A DNA stretch of 22,500 nt from Halocaridina rubra (GCA_037179515.1 JAXCGZ010004428.1:12501-35000), one strand, 5' to 3'; positions 10,208 through 21,074 are shown, counted from the first letter of the stretch. Made by a program: numbers and translations. The notes: generated by a model not told the origin, from the letters alone.

Positions 10208-11812
10208 TTAGTGATACTTATCATACTTGTCCTTAAAACTATGGATTGAGTTAGCATTAACTACCTCCTCGCTTAGCCAATTCCAATTATCAACTACTCT
10301 TACACTAAAAAAGTACTTCCTTACATCCTGCAAAGAAGTTTTCTTACGAAGTTTCAAACTATGACCTCTATTTCTAGTGCCATCCATATCAAAATATCGA
10401 TCCCTTTCCACTCTGTCAAAACCAAGAAGGAATTTAGAAGTTGTCACCCTATCCCTTCTCAATCTTCTAGCTTCGAGTGATGGTAAGTCTAATTCCCTCA
10501 GCCTCTCATTATAACTGAGCTTGCGTATTTATGGCACCAGTTTCGTGGCATATCTTTGAACTTTTTCCAGCATAACTACATGCTTTTTCAATTGCAGATT
10601 CCAAAAGGGGGATGCATATTCAAGCTTTAGCCTCATGTAGGTTACATAAATATTGTTAAACATTTTCTTGTAGATGTGTCTGAAGGCTACCCTTACATTT
10701 GCTAAGAAAGCATATGCTGCCTTTACTATGCTATTTATTTACATTTCTGGAGACAAATCGGCCAGTATGTTTACTCCTAGATTTTTCTCATTCTCTGTCT
10801 CTTGGAGTTCTACTCCTGCTATCGACTAGTCAAGCTTGGGCCTTCTTGCACTTGTACCCATTCTCTACTATTGTCCTCGTTTCTTACTCTCTTCACAATC
10901 TTTGCATCATCTGCAAACATATTTATGACTGAATTTACAGATTCTGAAAAACACTGTGGAACTCCATTACTAACTTTTTTCCATTCAAACACTGTCTTAC
11001 TCTAACCCTCTGTTTTCTTTCTTCTAAGTATGTTTTTATCCATTTCAAGCCATTTCCTCCTATTCTTGCCATTGCTTGCAGCTTCTTAGTAAGTCTCCCA
11101 TGTGGGACAGTGTCTAATGCTCACTGGAAGTCTAGGAATATGCAATCTGCCCAGCCCTCTCTTTCCTGTAAGATTCGGATAACCTCATCATAAGATTCTA
11201 ATAACTTTCTTACTCTTGATCTACCTTCTATGAAGCCATGATGTCTCACTGACAAAAATTTGAAGGATTCAGGATTCTAAGTGAAGAGTGATATGTTTCC
11301 TTAGTAGTTTCTCGGAAACTCTGCAAACTATGCTGGTCAATGAAACTGGTCTATAGTTTAGAGCCCTATCCCTCCTTCCCTTTTTGAAGATAGGTATCAC
11401 GTTCACTTGTTTACAGCATCTTGGAATCTCCCTTGACTCCAGGAATTTTTTAAAATATGATATTTAGTGCCACTGATATTAAATTTGTGCATTTTTTAAG
11501 TACAAAAGGGGATATATCATCAGGACCTGTAGCTCTATGGACATCTAACTCCATCAGCGCTTTGCATACCTCTGTGGCTGAAAGGATGTTGTTCTCTAAT
11601 ACCAGCTAATGAGCTTCTATTTCTGCAATCTGAGAGGGTGGGGTATTTTCTGCTGTTAATACTGACTGAAACTCCTTATTCAATTCTTTGCAGATCTCTT
11701 CATCCGTCTCAGTGATACTTCCATCCACTCTCTTAAGCTGTAAAACCTGTTCTTTTACCTTCAGTTTTTCTCTGATAAAGCTGAGGAAAAGTCTGGGATT
11801 TTCTTTAGCCAT
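10208..11812 (-). pseudogene. Reverse transcriptase region of LINE copy 4
   Basis: The N-terminal part is open at 11606-11812 (MAKENPRLFLSFIREKLKVKEQ, then ELNKEFQSVLTAENTPPS). The IPIFKKG block lies near 11375-11395 and an FADD-like block near 10905-10925. The C-terminal piece 10208-10462 is open (GFDRVERDRYFDMDGTRNRG, then LQDVRKYFFSVRVVDNWN) and ends at the family's stop codon 10208-10210. Two internal deletions remove sequence between the catalytic blocks, so the copy is dead. Confidence 0.85.
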
Positions 11813-11890
11813 CCTGGTGATGTCCCTTTCATAGTCTCTCTCTGCCTCTCTTCTTTTACTCTGGTAATCATTTCTTGCTCTTTTATAAGT

Positions 11891-12630
11891 CTACCAGGCA
11901 TTTATGTTTTTTCTCCTCCTATACCTTTTACAGTATTTGTCTCTCCACTCCTTGGCTCTTTTACACTCATTATCAAACCATTTTTCTCTGGCATAAATTA
12001 CACCTCCTTTGGTGACAGGTATGCAACAATCTACTATCTTCCCATATTCCTCACAAGAGATGTTATACATTTCTTGTACACATTTGCTGTTAAATGAGGT
12101 CCTCCAGTCAATAACTGCAAAAAGCTCATTCATTTTGATGTAATCTCCTTTTGGATAGTTCTTCCTCGTGTCCTCAGTGCCTCTACTCTCAGGCAGATCT
12201 TCTTCAGTTATATACTCCATCAACGACACACAGTAGTCACTCTTTCCAATTGGTGGTTCATACTCAATTTTTTCAGTATCCAACATGGTATCTGTGAATA
12301 CTACATCAAGTAGTGATGGCTCATCCCCACCCCTGGCCCTCGTTGGTTCCAGTACATGGTGGTGTAGGAAATTCCCTTGTATGTAATCTAGGAATTTTGC
12401 CCCGAATGGGTCCTCACCAATGTGTGGGTTAAGATTTATTCGATCTATCTCTCTATGATTAAAATCTCTCATAATCAAAATCCTACATTTTCTCTCCCAT
12501 ACAATGTTAACAATTGAGTTTATGACTTCAATAGTACCTATATGACTTTCCTCATAAACTTCTAGCCTATATTAGTTACTTGGAGGGTTATATACAACAG
12601 TTATTATAATGCTCTCTGACCCAGTATTTT
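11891..12630 (-). pseudogene. Endonuclease region of LINE copy 4 (contains a 195-codon open frame)
   Basis: The piece 11891-12478 is the longest non-microsatellite open frame in the window apart from one antisense frame. It reads IMRDFNHREIDRINLNPHIG, then SLLDVVFTDT, PIGKSDYC, and a basic linker ending RYRRRKNINAW. Compared with copy 1, the GDFN glycine is Arg and the SDH histidine is Tyr, so catalysis should be lost. The upstream continuation to 12630 holds the SIIITVVYNPPSN block. The open length is best explained by chance preservation in a young copy rather than function. Confidence 0.87.
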
Positions 12631-12634
12631 TGCT

Positions 12635-12649
12635 TGTGTGTGTGTGTGT
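12635..12649. repeat. (TG)7 microsatellite at a LINE 3' end
   Basis: A short TG run separates the 3' end of the LINE fragment at 12650-12880 from the truncated 5' edge of LINE copy 4. On the minus strand it reads as a CA tail after GAGTA. Confidence 0.85.
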
Positions 12650-12880
12650 ACTCACAGAAGAGAGCCCTAAACTCGTAACTCCCCATAGAACACAGTAAAT
12701 GCATTTAGCATTTACTGTGTCATCACTTAAAGCATTTTCTATATCAACTATTCCTACACTATATAAGTATCTCTTTACATCCCACAATTTTTTTTTTAAC
12801 TTTAAATTATGTCCACTGGTTCTAGAGCCACTAAATCAAAAAATAGCTCTCCATCCACTCTGTCAAAACCATTAGGAGCT
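12650..12880 (-). mobile_element. 3' fragment of a related but distinct LINE
   Basis: On the minus strand it encodes a diverged version of the same C-terminus: NGFDRVDGELFFDLV, then LWDVKRYLYSVGIVDIENAL and SDDTVNAKC. The 3' UTR with GGGAGTTACGAG and GGGCTCTCTTCTGTGAG blocks is similar in plan to the main family. Differences from copies 1-4 are much larger than among those copies, so this is a sister family. It too ends in a CA run. It is cut at its 5' side by the poly-A end of a SINE copy. Confidence 0.8.
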
Positions 12881-12883
12881 ACC

Positions 12884-13125
12884 TTTTTTATATGATTGTG
12901 ACACCAGGAGAGGTAAACAATAAATCTGGCCTCTTTGGGCCTGAGCACGAAGCATAAAGTAAAGAGAAACGGAGATGGGGAGTGTTGTAATTTGTCACAT
13001 GTGAAGGGTATGTGTAACGAATATCCAAGAATATTTCGTGTTGATATTGGCACAGAAAAAGAACCGTAACTGAAGGAAAACTTAACATCTATCTTTCCTG
13101 GACAGTACTATTTAAGTCCTAGAAA
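12884..13125 (-). mobile_element. Diverged second copy of the SINE
   Basis: Compared with 9850-10130 it shares the A-run end, the CCTGGTGTCACAATCAT block, GTGCTCAGGCCC, the CCCCATCTCCGTTTCTCTTTAC stretch, CACACGAAATATTC-like and ACGGTTC core blocks, and GATGTTAAG near 13085. It then fades toward its 5' end (13090-13125). No clear target duplication was found. Confidence 0.78.
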
Positions 13126-13221
13126 GTTCTATTTAAGCTCTGGCTAATTGAGTCATACACGAATTACCAGGAATGAATTCAGCTAACGGCAATAGTGTGC
13201 ATTTTCTTTAGTTAGAATTAA

Positions 13222-13400
13222 CACCAACCACAGTGGTATGGTGGTAATGCTTGTGACTTTGATTCGTCAGGTCGAGGGTTTGTGGTCCATTACGGTCTGA
13301 GGTTAGAAAGGGCATGCACTAAGGCTAATGGTCACAAGCACCAAAAACCAGACCTTCACAAGACGGAACCATCCTAGCCCCTAATAGAAAAGTAATCAAG
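13222..13400 (+). mobile_element. Possible tRNA-derived SINE head and body
   Basis: TGGTATGGTGG at 13234-13244 fits a pol III A box at 7 of 9 defined positions. GGTTTGTGGTCC at 13277-13288 looks like a decayed B box (GGTTCRANNCC with C-to-T changes). The 43-nt spacing is suitable. The downstream AAAGGGCATGCAC and CAGACCTTCACAAGACGGAACCATCC stretches resemble the body of invertebrate tRNA-derived SINEs in style. There is no cloverleaf with a proper acceptor stem, so it is not called a tRNA gene. No tail or target duplication is visible. Confidence 0.45.
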
Positions 13401-13640
13401 AAGGTAGAATGAATTGCCTAGTCCCACCGTTGAGTCAATGGAGCTTCAGAAATTTAAGTGAGACACAAATACATTTTTATTAAGAAAACTTTAATGCTGA
13501 ATGCATAAAACTTTGGTGTAAGTATGCCCATTTTGTTATACACATTTTCTATGTCTTCACTCTTTCCTATTCCTCACCAAGTGCTCTCCCCTGCTGGATC
13601 CATAAGGTTTATAGTCTTTGATTTGGGTTTGTTGCCAAGC

Positions 13641-13787
<147 letters not shown>

Positions 13788-14191
13788 ATAGTGCAAAACA
13801 TAGGATAATGCTACAGTCATATTAGGGTCATAGAACCATTTGGTGAAGAAATGAAAGCTACCACCCAATAAAATGAGGCCTTGCTTTCATCCAAACCCCA
13901 CGGCCGGTTTGTACATCTCTTCTTTTCCCGAGATACATGAAGGAGATTGAAGGGTTGTAGCGTTCTTCCTGTATTGACCCCTTCTAACTCAGCAGGATTA
14001 AAGAGCACACCAACATGAAGGTGAGGTCAAACTTCACGAGGTCTGGCTTCGATGAATGCCAAAATGTCATTCCAGCATGTCTCATGAAAAAAATGAAACT
14101 ACAGTTATTCCACAGAAGGAAGCTTGTTGTCAAATAATGCACATAACACAGTTGTCTTGCTTTAACCATTCTTTTTGTGTTTCTCTCACAG
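13788..14191. other. Upstream intron or 5' flank of the chitin-binding gene
   Basis: No coding signal or recognisable repeat is seen. The last 20 bases (14171-14190) are a strong pyrimidine tract ending in CACAG and form the acceptor used for the next exon. The open frames crossing it do not follow a family pattern. Confidence 0.55.
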
Positions 14192-14358
14192 GAATGTACA
14201 GGGGCATCTATTATCAAAAGCTTCCTTTTAACCCTCCAAGATACAATGGTGGAGGGGAGGGACTCCTCAACGCTGAAAAGCTTCATGAGTTTTTCCTGCA
14301 CCTCACGTGAGGACGGTCTGTATCCTGACTTAGCCTCCGGCTGCTCTCTATACTACAG
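14192..14358 (+). CDS. Peritrophin-A (CBM14) chitin-binding gene, internal exon a
   Basis: Chitin-binding type-2 domains occur in secreted cuticle and gut-lining proteins and bind chitin through a six-cysteine fold. The exon's 3' half encodes CTSREDGLYPDLASGC then SLYYR. This is the C1-x14-C2 half with the usual DG-Y-P and YYR signature. It ends in AG|GTTAGC, so the intron splits the Arg codon just before C3, and the next exon supplies Arg-Cys. Its 5' half (14192-14290) is open from a strong acceptor but has only one Cys (ECTG) where the domain's C3-C6 would be expected, so it may be diverged or the exon start may be wrong. If the acceptor at 14190-14191 is right, the incoming phase is 0, unlike the outgoing phase 2. 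No signal peptide or start codon is in the window. Confidence 0.72.
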
Positions 14359-14632
14359 GTTAGCCAAAACGGAGTATGAGCTTCATAAACAATTTGCTAC
14401 ACTCTCTGAAGCTCTGCACAGTTAGTGCAGAATGTGTTTAATACTGCTAAAAACAATTGTTTTAGGAGTTAAAAGTATTCCTATGATTATAATACCTATA
14501 TGCCTGGCGTGCTAATGCACTACATAACTTTCTTATTAAATATAGCCTTATCTAATCTACATATCTTTCTTATTAAATATAGCCTGATTCGTTTATCACA
14601 ACATAACAAAACTGAAATCTTTAATTCTTCAG
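14359..14632 (+). other. Intron of the chitin-binding gene
   Basis: This 274-bp intron runs from GTTAGC to TTCTTCAG. It contains a 21-bp direct repeat (14528-14548 and 14565-14585, spacing 37 bp). Phase 2 on both sides fits the flanking coding halves, which join to make an intact C2-YYR-C3 segment. Confidence 0.75.
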
Positions 14633-14818
14633 ATGTCTAAACGGAGCGATATATTCCTACTCTTGCCCTGATGGGAAAATTTTTTCCTATGAAAATGAAG
14701 ACTGCCGTCCCACAGAGGAAATATCCTGTCCTGGCGTGCCACCTTCATCGCCTCTTTGCGTTAACCAGTCAGATGGATTCTATCCTGATTATTCCCAAGA
14801 CTGCAAGGCATATTATAG
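14633..14818 (+). CDS. Peritrophin-A (CBM14) chitin-binding gene, internal exon b
   Basis: This 186-bp exon lies between TTCTTCAG and AG|GTAAGT and is open in the single frame that continues exon a. It encodes the second half of one chitin-binding domain: CLNGAIYSYSC (C3-x9-C4), CPDGKIFSYENEDC (C4-x12-C5) and CRPTEEISC (C5-x7-C6). A short Pro/Ser linker (PGVPPSSPL) follows, then the first half of the next domain, CVNQSDGFYPDYSQDC and KAYYR. Both ends are phase 2 inside the YYR codon, so the exon is a symmetric module that can be duplicated without changing frame. All expected cysteines are present and there is no stop. The gene must continue downstream, but the next exon is not found before the LINE at 15872. 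The product is inferred to be a secreted multi-domain chitin-binding protein; the exact protein is not identified. Confidence 0.88.
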
Positions 14819-15871
14819 GTAAGTCTAGGTGGATAGACAACATACCAAATAAACTATAAATATTTCCACTCTCAGGTAGGCCTTTCAGCCAGTAAGTGGG
14901 ATCAATCCAATAACTGATCCATGAGAAAGTGTGGCTGAGAAATTAAAACTGGAGCCGCATTCCTCTCATCCCACAGTGGTCTCCACAGCAAAATTAATCC
15001 TTAATTTTACAAGGCAACCAAACGGAACAATAAAGATGATAAATAATGTAGAGTTAACAAGGCAATAAACAAAACAGAATAGTACAGGAGTAATAAACAA
15101 GACCTTTCCAAGCTTGATTACTGTTACTGTAACAGCTATAAGCAAAAGAGATAATTTGAATTTCCACTAAAGTTCATGATAAGCAATTCAAAATAGTCAT
15201 AACTACTGTATTTATACGACTACTCATAGTTCAGTGAAACTGGTCTCGAATCAAGAATCCAAATGCTTGTCATTAGAGTGCGTATATACTGGGGAGAGTA
15301 CCGATAACTCCAAGATAGGTGCCATTTTCCCTCCAACCTCGCACTTTGTTAACTGGTGCTCGCTACGCGATGACACTCTGCTCATGTATATGCTCTCGTG
15401 TCTCAGTGTGGTGCTGATGAGAGTTGTTGAAAAATCTGATCAAAGCATAATGTAAGAGTAAAAGATAATAAATGAGAAGTAAGATGCATACTATCAATAT
15501 ATTAATGGAAATATTAAACAGTAAATTACAATATACCTTATGACAGCAGCACTGAGAGACCCTGAGGATTACTTTATATTCTGCACTATTTTCCTAATGG
15601 CTATACTCTTACTACTAAGTTCTATATTGTTTTTTGTGTGTTTCTTTTTTGTTTTTCATTGATTCTTTTACAGCAAAAATGCATGCGAGAATTGATGGAC
15701 TTACTCAGCAGTTTTTTTTTTTTTTTTTGAGGGCATGACAGCTTGGAATATGATATTCTTGGGTTAATTTTACTTCTTCCCCCATCAGTGCTTCCTTCAG
15801 GTTACTCTTTCAGATAAAATCACACTGAGTTTTCCTAAACATAAGATCTACTTTATACAGCATTCCATACA
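14819..15871. other. Presumed intron or intergenic region, no gene found
   Basis: About 1 kb without a supported gene. Position 15661-15675 is a good-looking splice acceptor (long T-rich tract then TTTTACAG), but the sequence after it stops within a few codons in the required phase 2. A GC-richer patch at 15230-15440 stands out from its AT-rich surroundings and may be an old repeat, but it is not recognised. There is a poly-T run at 15712-15728. Confidence 0.5.
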
Positions 15872-17110
15872 TTTTTTTTATGTGTGACTCCGGGACAGGC
15901 AAAATCTGCCCTCATCAATAAAGGCCTGGGCACGAAAAAACACCAAGGCAAAACATAAGAAAAAGGTTAAGGACAAGGATGAGATGAGGTAATGATACAC
16001 CAAGGAAAACGACTGACAGAAAAAATAGTCAAAGTACAGAGGACCTAGAGATATGGAGGATTAGGCCCTGTGATGATGATAGATCTGCTTTTTGAAGGAA
16101 GATAGGTCATAAGAAACTGGAAAGGCAGAAGGAGGAAGAGAGTTCCAGTCTGGATGTAGATGGGAAGAAGCAGTCGCTGCACCGACCAATCTGCGAGCTA
16201 CAAATCTCCACACAGTACCTGAGATGAGGCTGCTTGGTGAGTGTCACGTGGCCTCGGCAGTGGGGGAGGGACGAAACTCGCCAACTCATCAGAGCAGCGA
16301 TGGAAGCTGTAGCGACAGAGAAGAGAAAAGGATGCTACCTTACGGTAAAGAGAGAGATAATCCACATTAAATGTAAGAGAAGAATCACTAATGAGTCTGA
16401 CTGTCTTAGATTCAACCCTATCAAGGAGATAAGTATAAGAAGAAGCTCCCCAGATGTGTGAGCAGTATTCTATGCAGGAAAGGATAAGATCTTTATATAT
16501 TTTAAGTAACTGTAAAGAGGAAAAGTAATGATGAAAACAAAACAGAACCCCCAAATTTTTGGATGCAGATTTAGAAATTTGGATTATGTGATTCCTCCAA
16601 GACAAGTTAGAGGTTATATGGATTCCCAACATGTTGATAAACTTAAGAGGGTAAATATCGTTAGTTTCAAAGACAAGAGGGTTATCAGGAGGAGAAGATA
16701 AAAAGATAGCCAGAAACTGTGTCTTGGAGGCATTAAATTTATCTTAATTTTGGGTGCCCCACTCAAATATCCTCTGTAAATCATAGTTGATAGTAGAAGA
16801 AAGAGCGATACAAGACTGATTACGAGTAGCAGATGAAGGTTGTGAATAATAGGCAGAGGAAAAGTTAAGGGTAAAATCGTCAGCAAAGGCATTAAGAAGT
16901 GAGAAAGATGGGGATTGCAGAAGATCATTGATGAAGAGAAGGAACAGAGTAGGTGAAAGAACAGAGCTCTGTGGAGCACCACTGGTAATAGAGAAAGGGC
17001 TAGATGTCGCACCATCAACAACTACAGATATAAAACGGTCAGAAACAAAACTGTAAATCAGTTTATTGGTACTCTACTTGTCATGTTTCTTAAAGTATCA
17101 CTCTTTCAGA
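15872..17110 (-). mobile_element. Second LINE family, 5' truncated, poly-A ended
   Basis: This non-LTR element differs from copies 1-4. On the minus strand it starts in the RT near 17070-17110, keeps the catalytic block and the C-terminus, and has a 3' UTR of about 180 bp ending in the TATGTTTTGC...GTGCCCAGGCC...GATGAGGGCAG block, then CCTGTCCCGGAGTCAC and a run of eight A. The last 80-90 bp are shared with the SINEs at 9850 and 12884. It probably lies in an intron of, or downstream of, the chitin-binding gene, in antisense orientation. No clear target duplication was found. Confidence 0.88.
16061..17070 (-). pseudogene. Reverse transcriptase, C-terminal two thirds, of the second LINE
   Basis: The frame starting near 17070 (TNKLIYSFVSDRFISVVVDG) continues through SGAPQSSVLSPTLFLLFIND (about 16930-16995) and the catalytic NAFADDFTLNFSS (about 16855-16895). 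It meets one stop at about 16743-16745 and resumes as KFNASKTQFLAIF. It then runs openly through LGIHITSNLSWRNHIIQISK, SCIEYCSHIWG and RVESKTVRLISDSSL to 16198. A frameshift there is needed to reach the true C-terminus, RCSDCFFPSTSR, then WNSLPPSAFPVSYDLSSFKK and stop 16061-16063. The GLTF-like SLSWR, C-E-Y-CSHIWG and WNSLP blocks are typical of jockey-type RTs. One stop and one or two indels suggest a fairly young copy. Confidence 0.9.
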
Positions 17111-17345
17111 AGCTCTGGTTAAATGGTGTCCAATCGGGTCCTCCATTTTGCTAGCTCAGAATGTTATCAAATTCAGATGTGGAATCGCTATTGCATGAGC
17201 TCACTGATGTTAACGATAGACGACGTTAAACGCTCTGAATATTTAGAATTAATGGAAATCAAATACATAATCTCATATGACGAACGAAACAAGCAGTTAC
17301 AAATATAAAAATTGTGTTATTAATATGACCATGTCCTACTACTAC
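17111..17345. other. Unclassified single-copy-looking sequence
   Basis: A 235-bp stretch of moderate base composition between the second LINE and an (AAT)n tract. A 61-codon open frame (17123-17308) has no recognisable motif and is not called a gene. Confidence 0.5.
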
Positions 17346-17346
17346 A

Positions 17347-17439
<93 letters not shown>
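17346..17439. repeat. (AAT)n microsatellite, 94 bp
   Basis: A pure AAT/ATA trinucleotide tract on the plus strand. Confidence 0.97.
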
Positions 17440-17442
<3 letters not shown>

Positions 17443-17782
17443 AGGTATTAACAAGTATATTTCTATTCTATTTAAAGAGTAGTCTAAAGAAAAAAGAATC
17501 TAGGATGTTTCGGGAATACTTTTATTATTATTTTAAACTAACAGCGATACTGGTAAAAGAGGAACTATTGCCATTTAATGGCACGTAACTAATGTCCAAA
17601 GAACACATAGACATTACAAGGTTTTATCACAGCAGTCGACGCCACCATAGCTTGTCATTAGTTAATATCACATGAAAAAGACCTTTATGAACACTTTCGT
17701 GACATAGATGATGACAAAAAATGCCAAACCTTATGGTAGTTTTTCCCCTTCCTCTTGTGAACGATAGAGTCTATATGGAAAT
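17440..17782. other. Unclassified spacer
   Basis: No coding signal or recognisable repeat between the (AAT)n tract and the inverted-repeat element at 17783. Confidence 0.5.
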
Positions 17783-17909
17783 AGTGTAAACCTAGGATAC
17801 CATATTGTTATTAGGGGGGATCCTAGCCAAACACAAAACCGCGTCAGATGCGTTTATGAAATCCATTTGTGTGAATCTAACTAACAATATGGTATCCTCG
17901 GTTAACACT
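17783..17909. repeat. 127-bp inverted-repeat element (MITE-like or hairpin)
   Basis: The left arm 17783-17814 (AGTGTAAACC, then GGATACCATATTGTTA) and the right arm 17879-17909 (TAACAATATGGTATCC, then GGTTAACACT) are reverse complements. They share a perfect 16-bp core and about 30 bp with 3-4 mismatches. The loop is about 64 bp. Symmetric arms around a short body fit a tiny non-autonomous DNA transposon; a transcribed hairpin is the alternative. No target duplication was recognised. Confidence 0.7.
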
Positions 17910-17993
17910 GCTTAAGAAATCGGGCCGATAGAGTATTTTACTTTGGGGGTTAACTATTTTCTTCAGGTATACTCTACTTCAAACGAAGTTGTC

Positions 17994-18142
<149 letters not shown>

Positions 18143-18263
18143 CTGCCAAAAAAAGCTCCCATCCAAGAGCCTATGTACAATTTCACTATTAATTTAAAGC
18201 TAACCATTTTGATTTTGTAAGCTTATCCATTTATTTTGTTATATGCGAATCACACAACTAAGC

Positions 18264-18264
<1 letters not shown>

Positions 18265-18335
<71 letters not shown>

Positions 18336-18362
18336 TAATAATAATAATAATAATAATAATAA
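18265..18362. repeat. (AAT)n microsatellite, 98 bp
   Basis: An AAT tract with one interruption (AATATAAT near 18334). Confidence 0.96.
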
Positions 18363-19741
<1,379 letters not shown>

Positions 19742-19856
19742 AGTATTCTTGTTTTCGTTTTCTAAAACATTAATTAGCCAAGAACAACTATACAAGCAAT
19801 TAAATCAAATCCCTGCTATATAAGCATCGCAAATCATCAAGTAAACACATTATTAT

Positions 19857-20135
19857 ATGTGTAAAGGCAAAACATATTTTTGCTCCTTACTAGGATTCGT
19901 ATCTAGGACTTTGATGACTGGTAAAACTGAAGAAATGAATGAAAATTACAATTCTTGCATTCGAAAACATTTCCACTTTAGCGAGAAAACTGGGAAATCC
20001 TTCTTATCTTTCTACTGTGAAACGGCAGTGGGAACAGATATTTCCTACTCCGTATCTTCCTCCCTTGAAGAGTCAGGGCATACGAGGAGGTTCTGGGAGG
20101 GAAACTCCAGCCAAAAAGCTAAAATGAGTGTGTAG
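19857..20135 (+). other. Uncharacterised duplicated open frame, first copy
   Basis: A 92-codon frame starts at MCKGKTYFC and an overlapping frame in the next phase (19939-20127) ends RETPAKKLK. I do not recognise either. The second phase, from about 19979 on (ARKLGNPSYLSTVKRQWEQI), has a protein-like balance of residues, and TTTCCACTTTAG at 19970-19981 could be a splice acceptor. It could therefore be a captured exon. Both frames are repeated unchanged at 21757-22035. Expression is not supported by any visible signal. Confidence 0.25.
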
Positions 20136-20229
20136 TAGGTTGGCCCATGGCACCAACCGCCCGTTGTGATACTACAGCTGAAGAATCTTGTGGACTTAAA
20201 TAAGACTGTCCAGGACAGTTCGATGTTAA
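20133..20229 (+). mobile_element. 5' part of the SINE, interrupted by the inverted-repeat element
   Basis: From about 20133 the sequence has the head (GGTTGGCCCATGGCACCAAC) and then the block GATACTACAGCTGAAG, which also begins the SINE at 10130 on the other strand. Similarity continues through GACTGTCCAGGACAG to GATGTTAA, where it stops. In the SINE copies at 9850-10130 and 12884-13125, GATGTTAAG is followed by more SINE; here the inverted-repeat element starts instead. This copy gives about 37 extra bases of the SINE 5' end. Its 3' part is not present on the other side of the element. Confidence 0.82.
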
Positions 20230-20478
20230 TGCTGGCGTCACACATAGCCAAAATTCCCGACCCGACTCTTAAAACCGTCTAAAGACGGAATCCTCCCGGC
20301 AGCAATGACGTCATTACGATAATCGGGTGTAATTTTTCATCCGCGTATGACGGAATCCTAACGGTCCTACGTAGTTTAACAAAATCGAGGGGGTCCTGAA
20401 CCGTCGTGGAGGGCCTACGATAATTGGCTGCTGCACCCAATAATCTCCGTGATTCGGAAGACCAAATCAGTCGTAGAA

Positions 20479-20587
20479 GACTGCGTATGACGGGTAAGAT
20501 CGATCTTCTTGATAGTACGCGGGCGTAGGAGAAGGTGTACGCCCGCGTACGATCCAGAGGATTGATCCTACCCGGCGTACGCAGTCC
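20479..20587. repeat. Nested perfect/imperfect hairpin inside the TIR element
   Basis: The outer arms 20479-20505 and 20561-20587 pair over 27 bp with 4 mismatches (GACTGCGTATGACGGGTAAG with its complement). The inner arms GTACGCGGGCGTA (20515-20527) and TACGCCCGCGTAC (20538-20550) pair perfectly over 13 bp. The loop is 10 bp. The arms are GC-rich, so a stable cruciform or RNA hairpin is possible. It recurs at 22379-22487. Confidence 0.85.
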
Positions 20588-20952
20588 TCCGGGTCTGGAA
20601 CCGTTAAAAATTTAAAAATTCGCTTATACGTCTGGCAGCGCAGTTCGAAAAGACAGCGCGCGCATGCGTGGTCTCATTTCTGACAACCCAGTCCTGGGCG
20701 TTCAGTTTTCCTGCTCCGCTTGTCGCATTTCTTATTGTTTTAGCATGATATTAGTGTATTTCTTATTGTTTACCATGATATTAGTGCATTTATTTTTTCC
20801 CTCATATCAAAATATGAATTAATCAAATCCATAAATGTGTCAAACAAAATATATGAAATATATTAACATACATGGCCAACATATATTTACTTATATATAT
20901 AAGTAGCTGAAGTGCCAAATATATAAATCAGGGTTATACTTTCACAAATATC

Positions 20953-21074
<122 letters not shown>

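Larger units (their letters stand above)
10131..12630 (-). mobile_element. LINE copy 4, 5' truncated, degraded
   Basis: This is a 2.5-kb copy starting within the endonuclease (NTGSESIIITVVYNPP at about 12575-12625) and running to the 3' end. The RT has lost two blocks relative to copy 1. About 95 bp are missing near 10866, between KVMRMG and the NNGRELQ region. About 55 bp are missing near 10948, between FADD and the VPQG block. Its 5' edge abuts the (CA)n tail of another LINE 3' end (12635-12880). Either copy 4 inserted into that tail or the other LINE landed in copy 4 and the remainder was lost. Confidence 0.88.
19742..20600 (+). repeat. Tandem duplication, first unit (compared part)
   Basis: Every base matches 21642-22500 at an offset of exactly 1900 bp, apart from three substitutions: 19791/21691, 20563/22463 and 20564/22464. 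That is 3 in 859, with no indel. The complete unit is 19742-21641 and includes a 1409-bp inverted-repeat element. The second unit runs past the end of the window, so the copy number is unknown. Confidence 0.97.

Noticed and set aside
13231..13290. tRNA gene
   Set aside because: A and B boxes are imperfect and no acceptor stem or cloverleaf can be drawn; a SINE head is the better reading.
15661..15720. Possible next exon of the chitin-binding gene after TTTTACAG
   Set aside because: In the required phase 2 the frame stops after seven codons and the expected Arg-Cys start is absent.
16614..17021. Leu-rich minus-strand open frame of 135 codons resembling a membrane protein
   Set aside because: It is an alternate frame of the reverse transcriptase; the correct frame shows GAPQSSVLSP and FADD.
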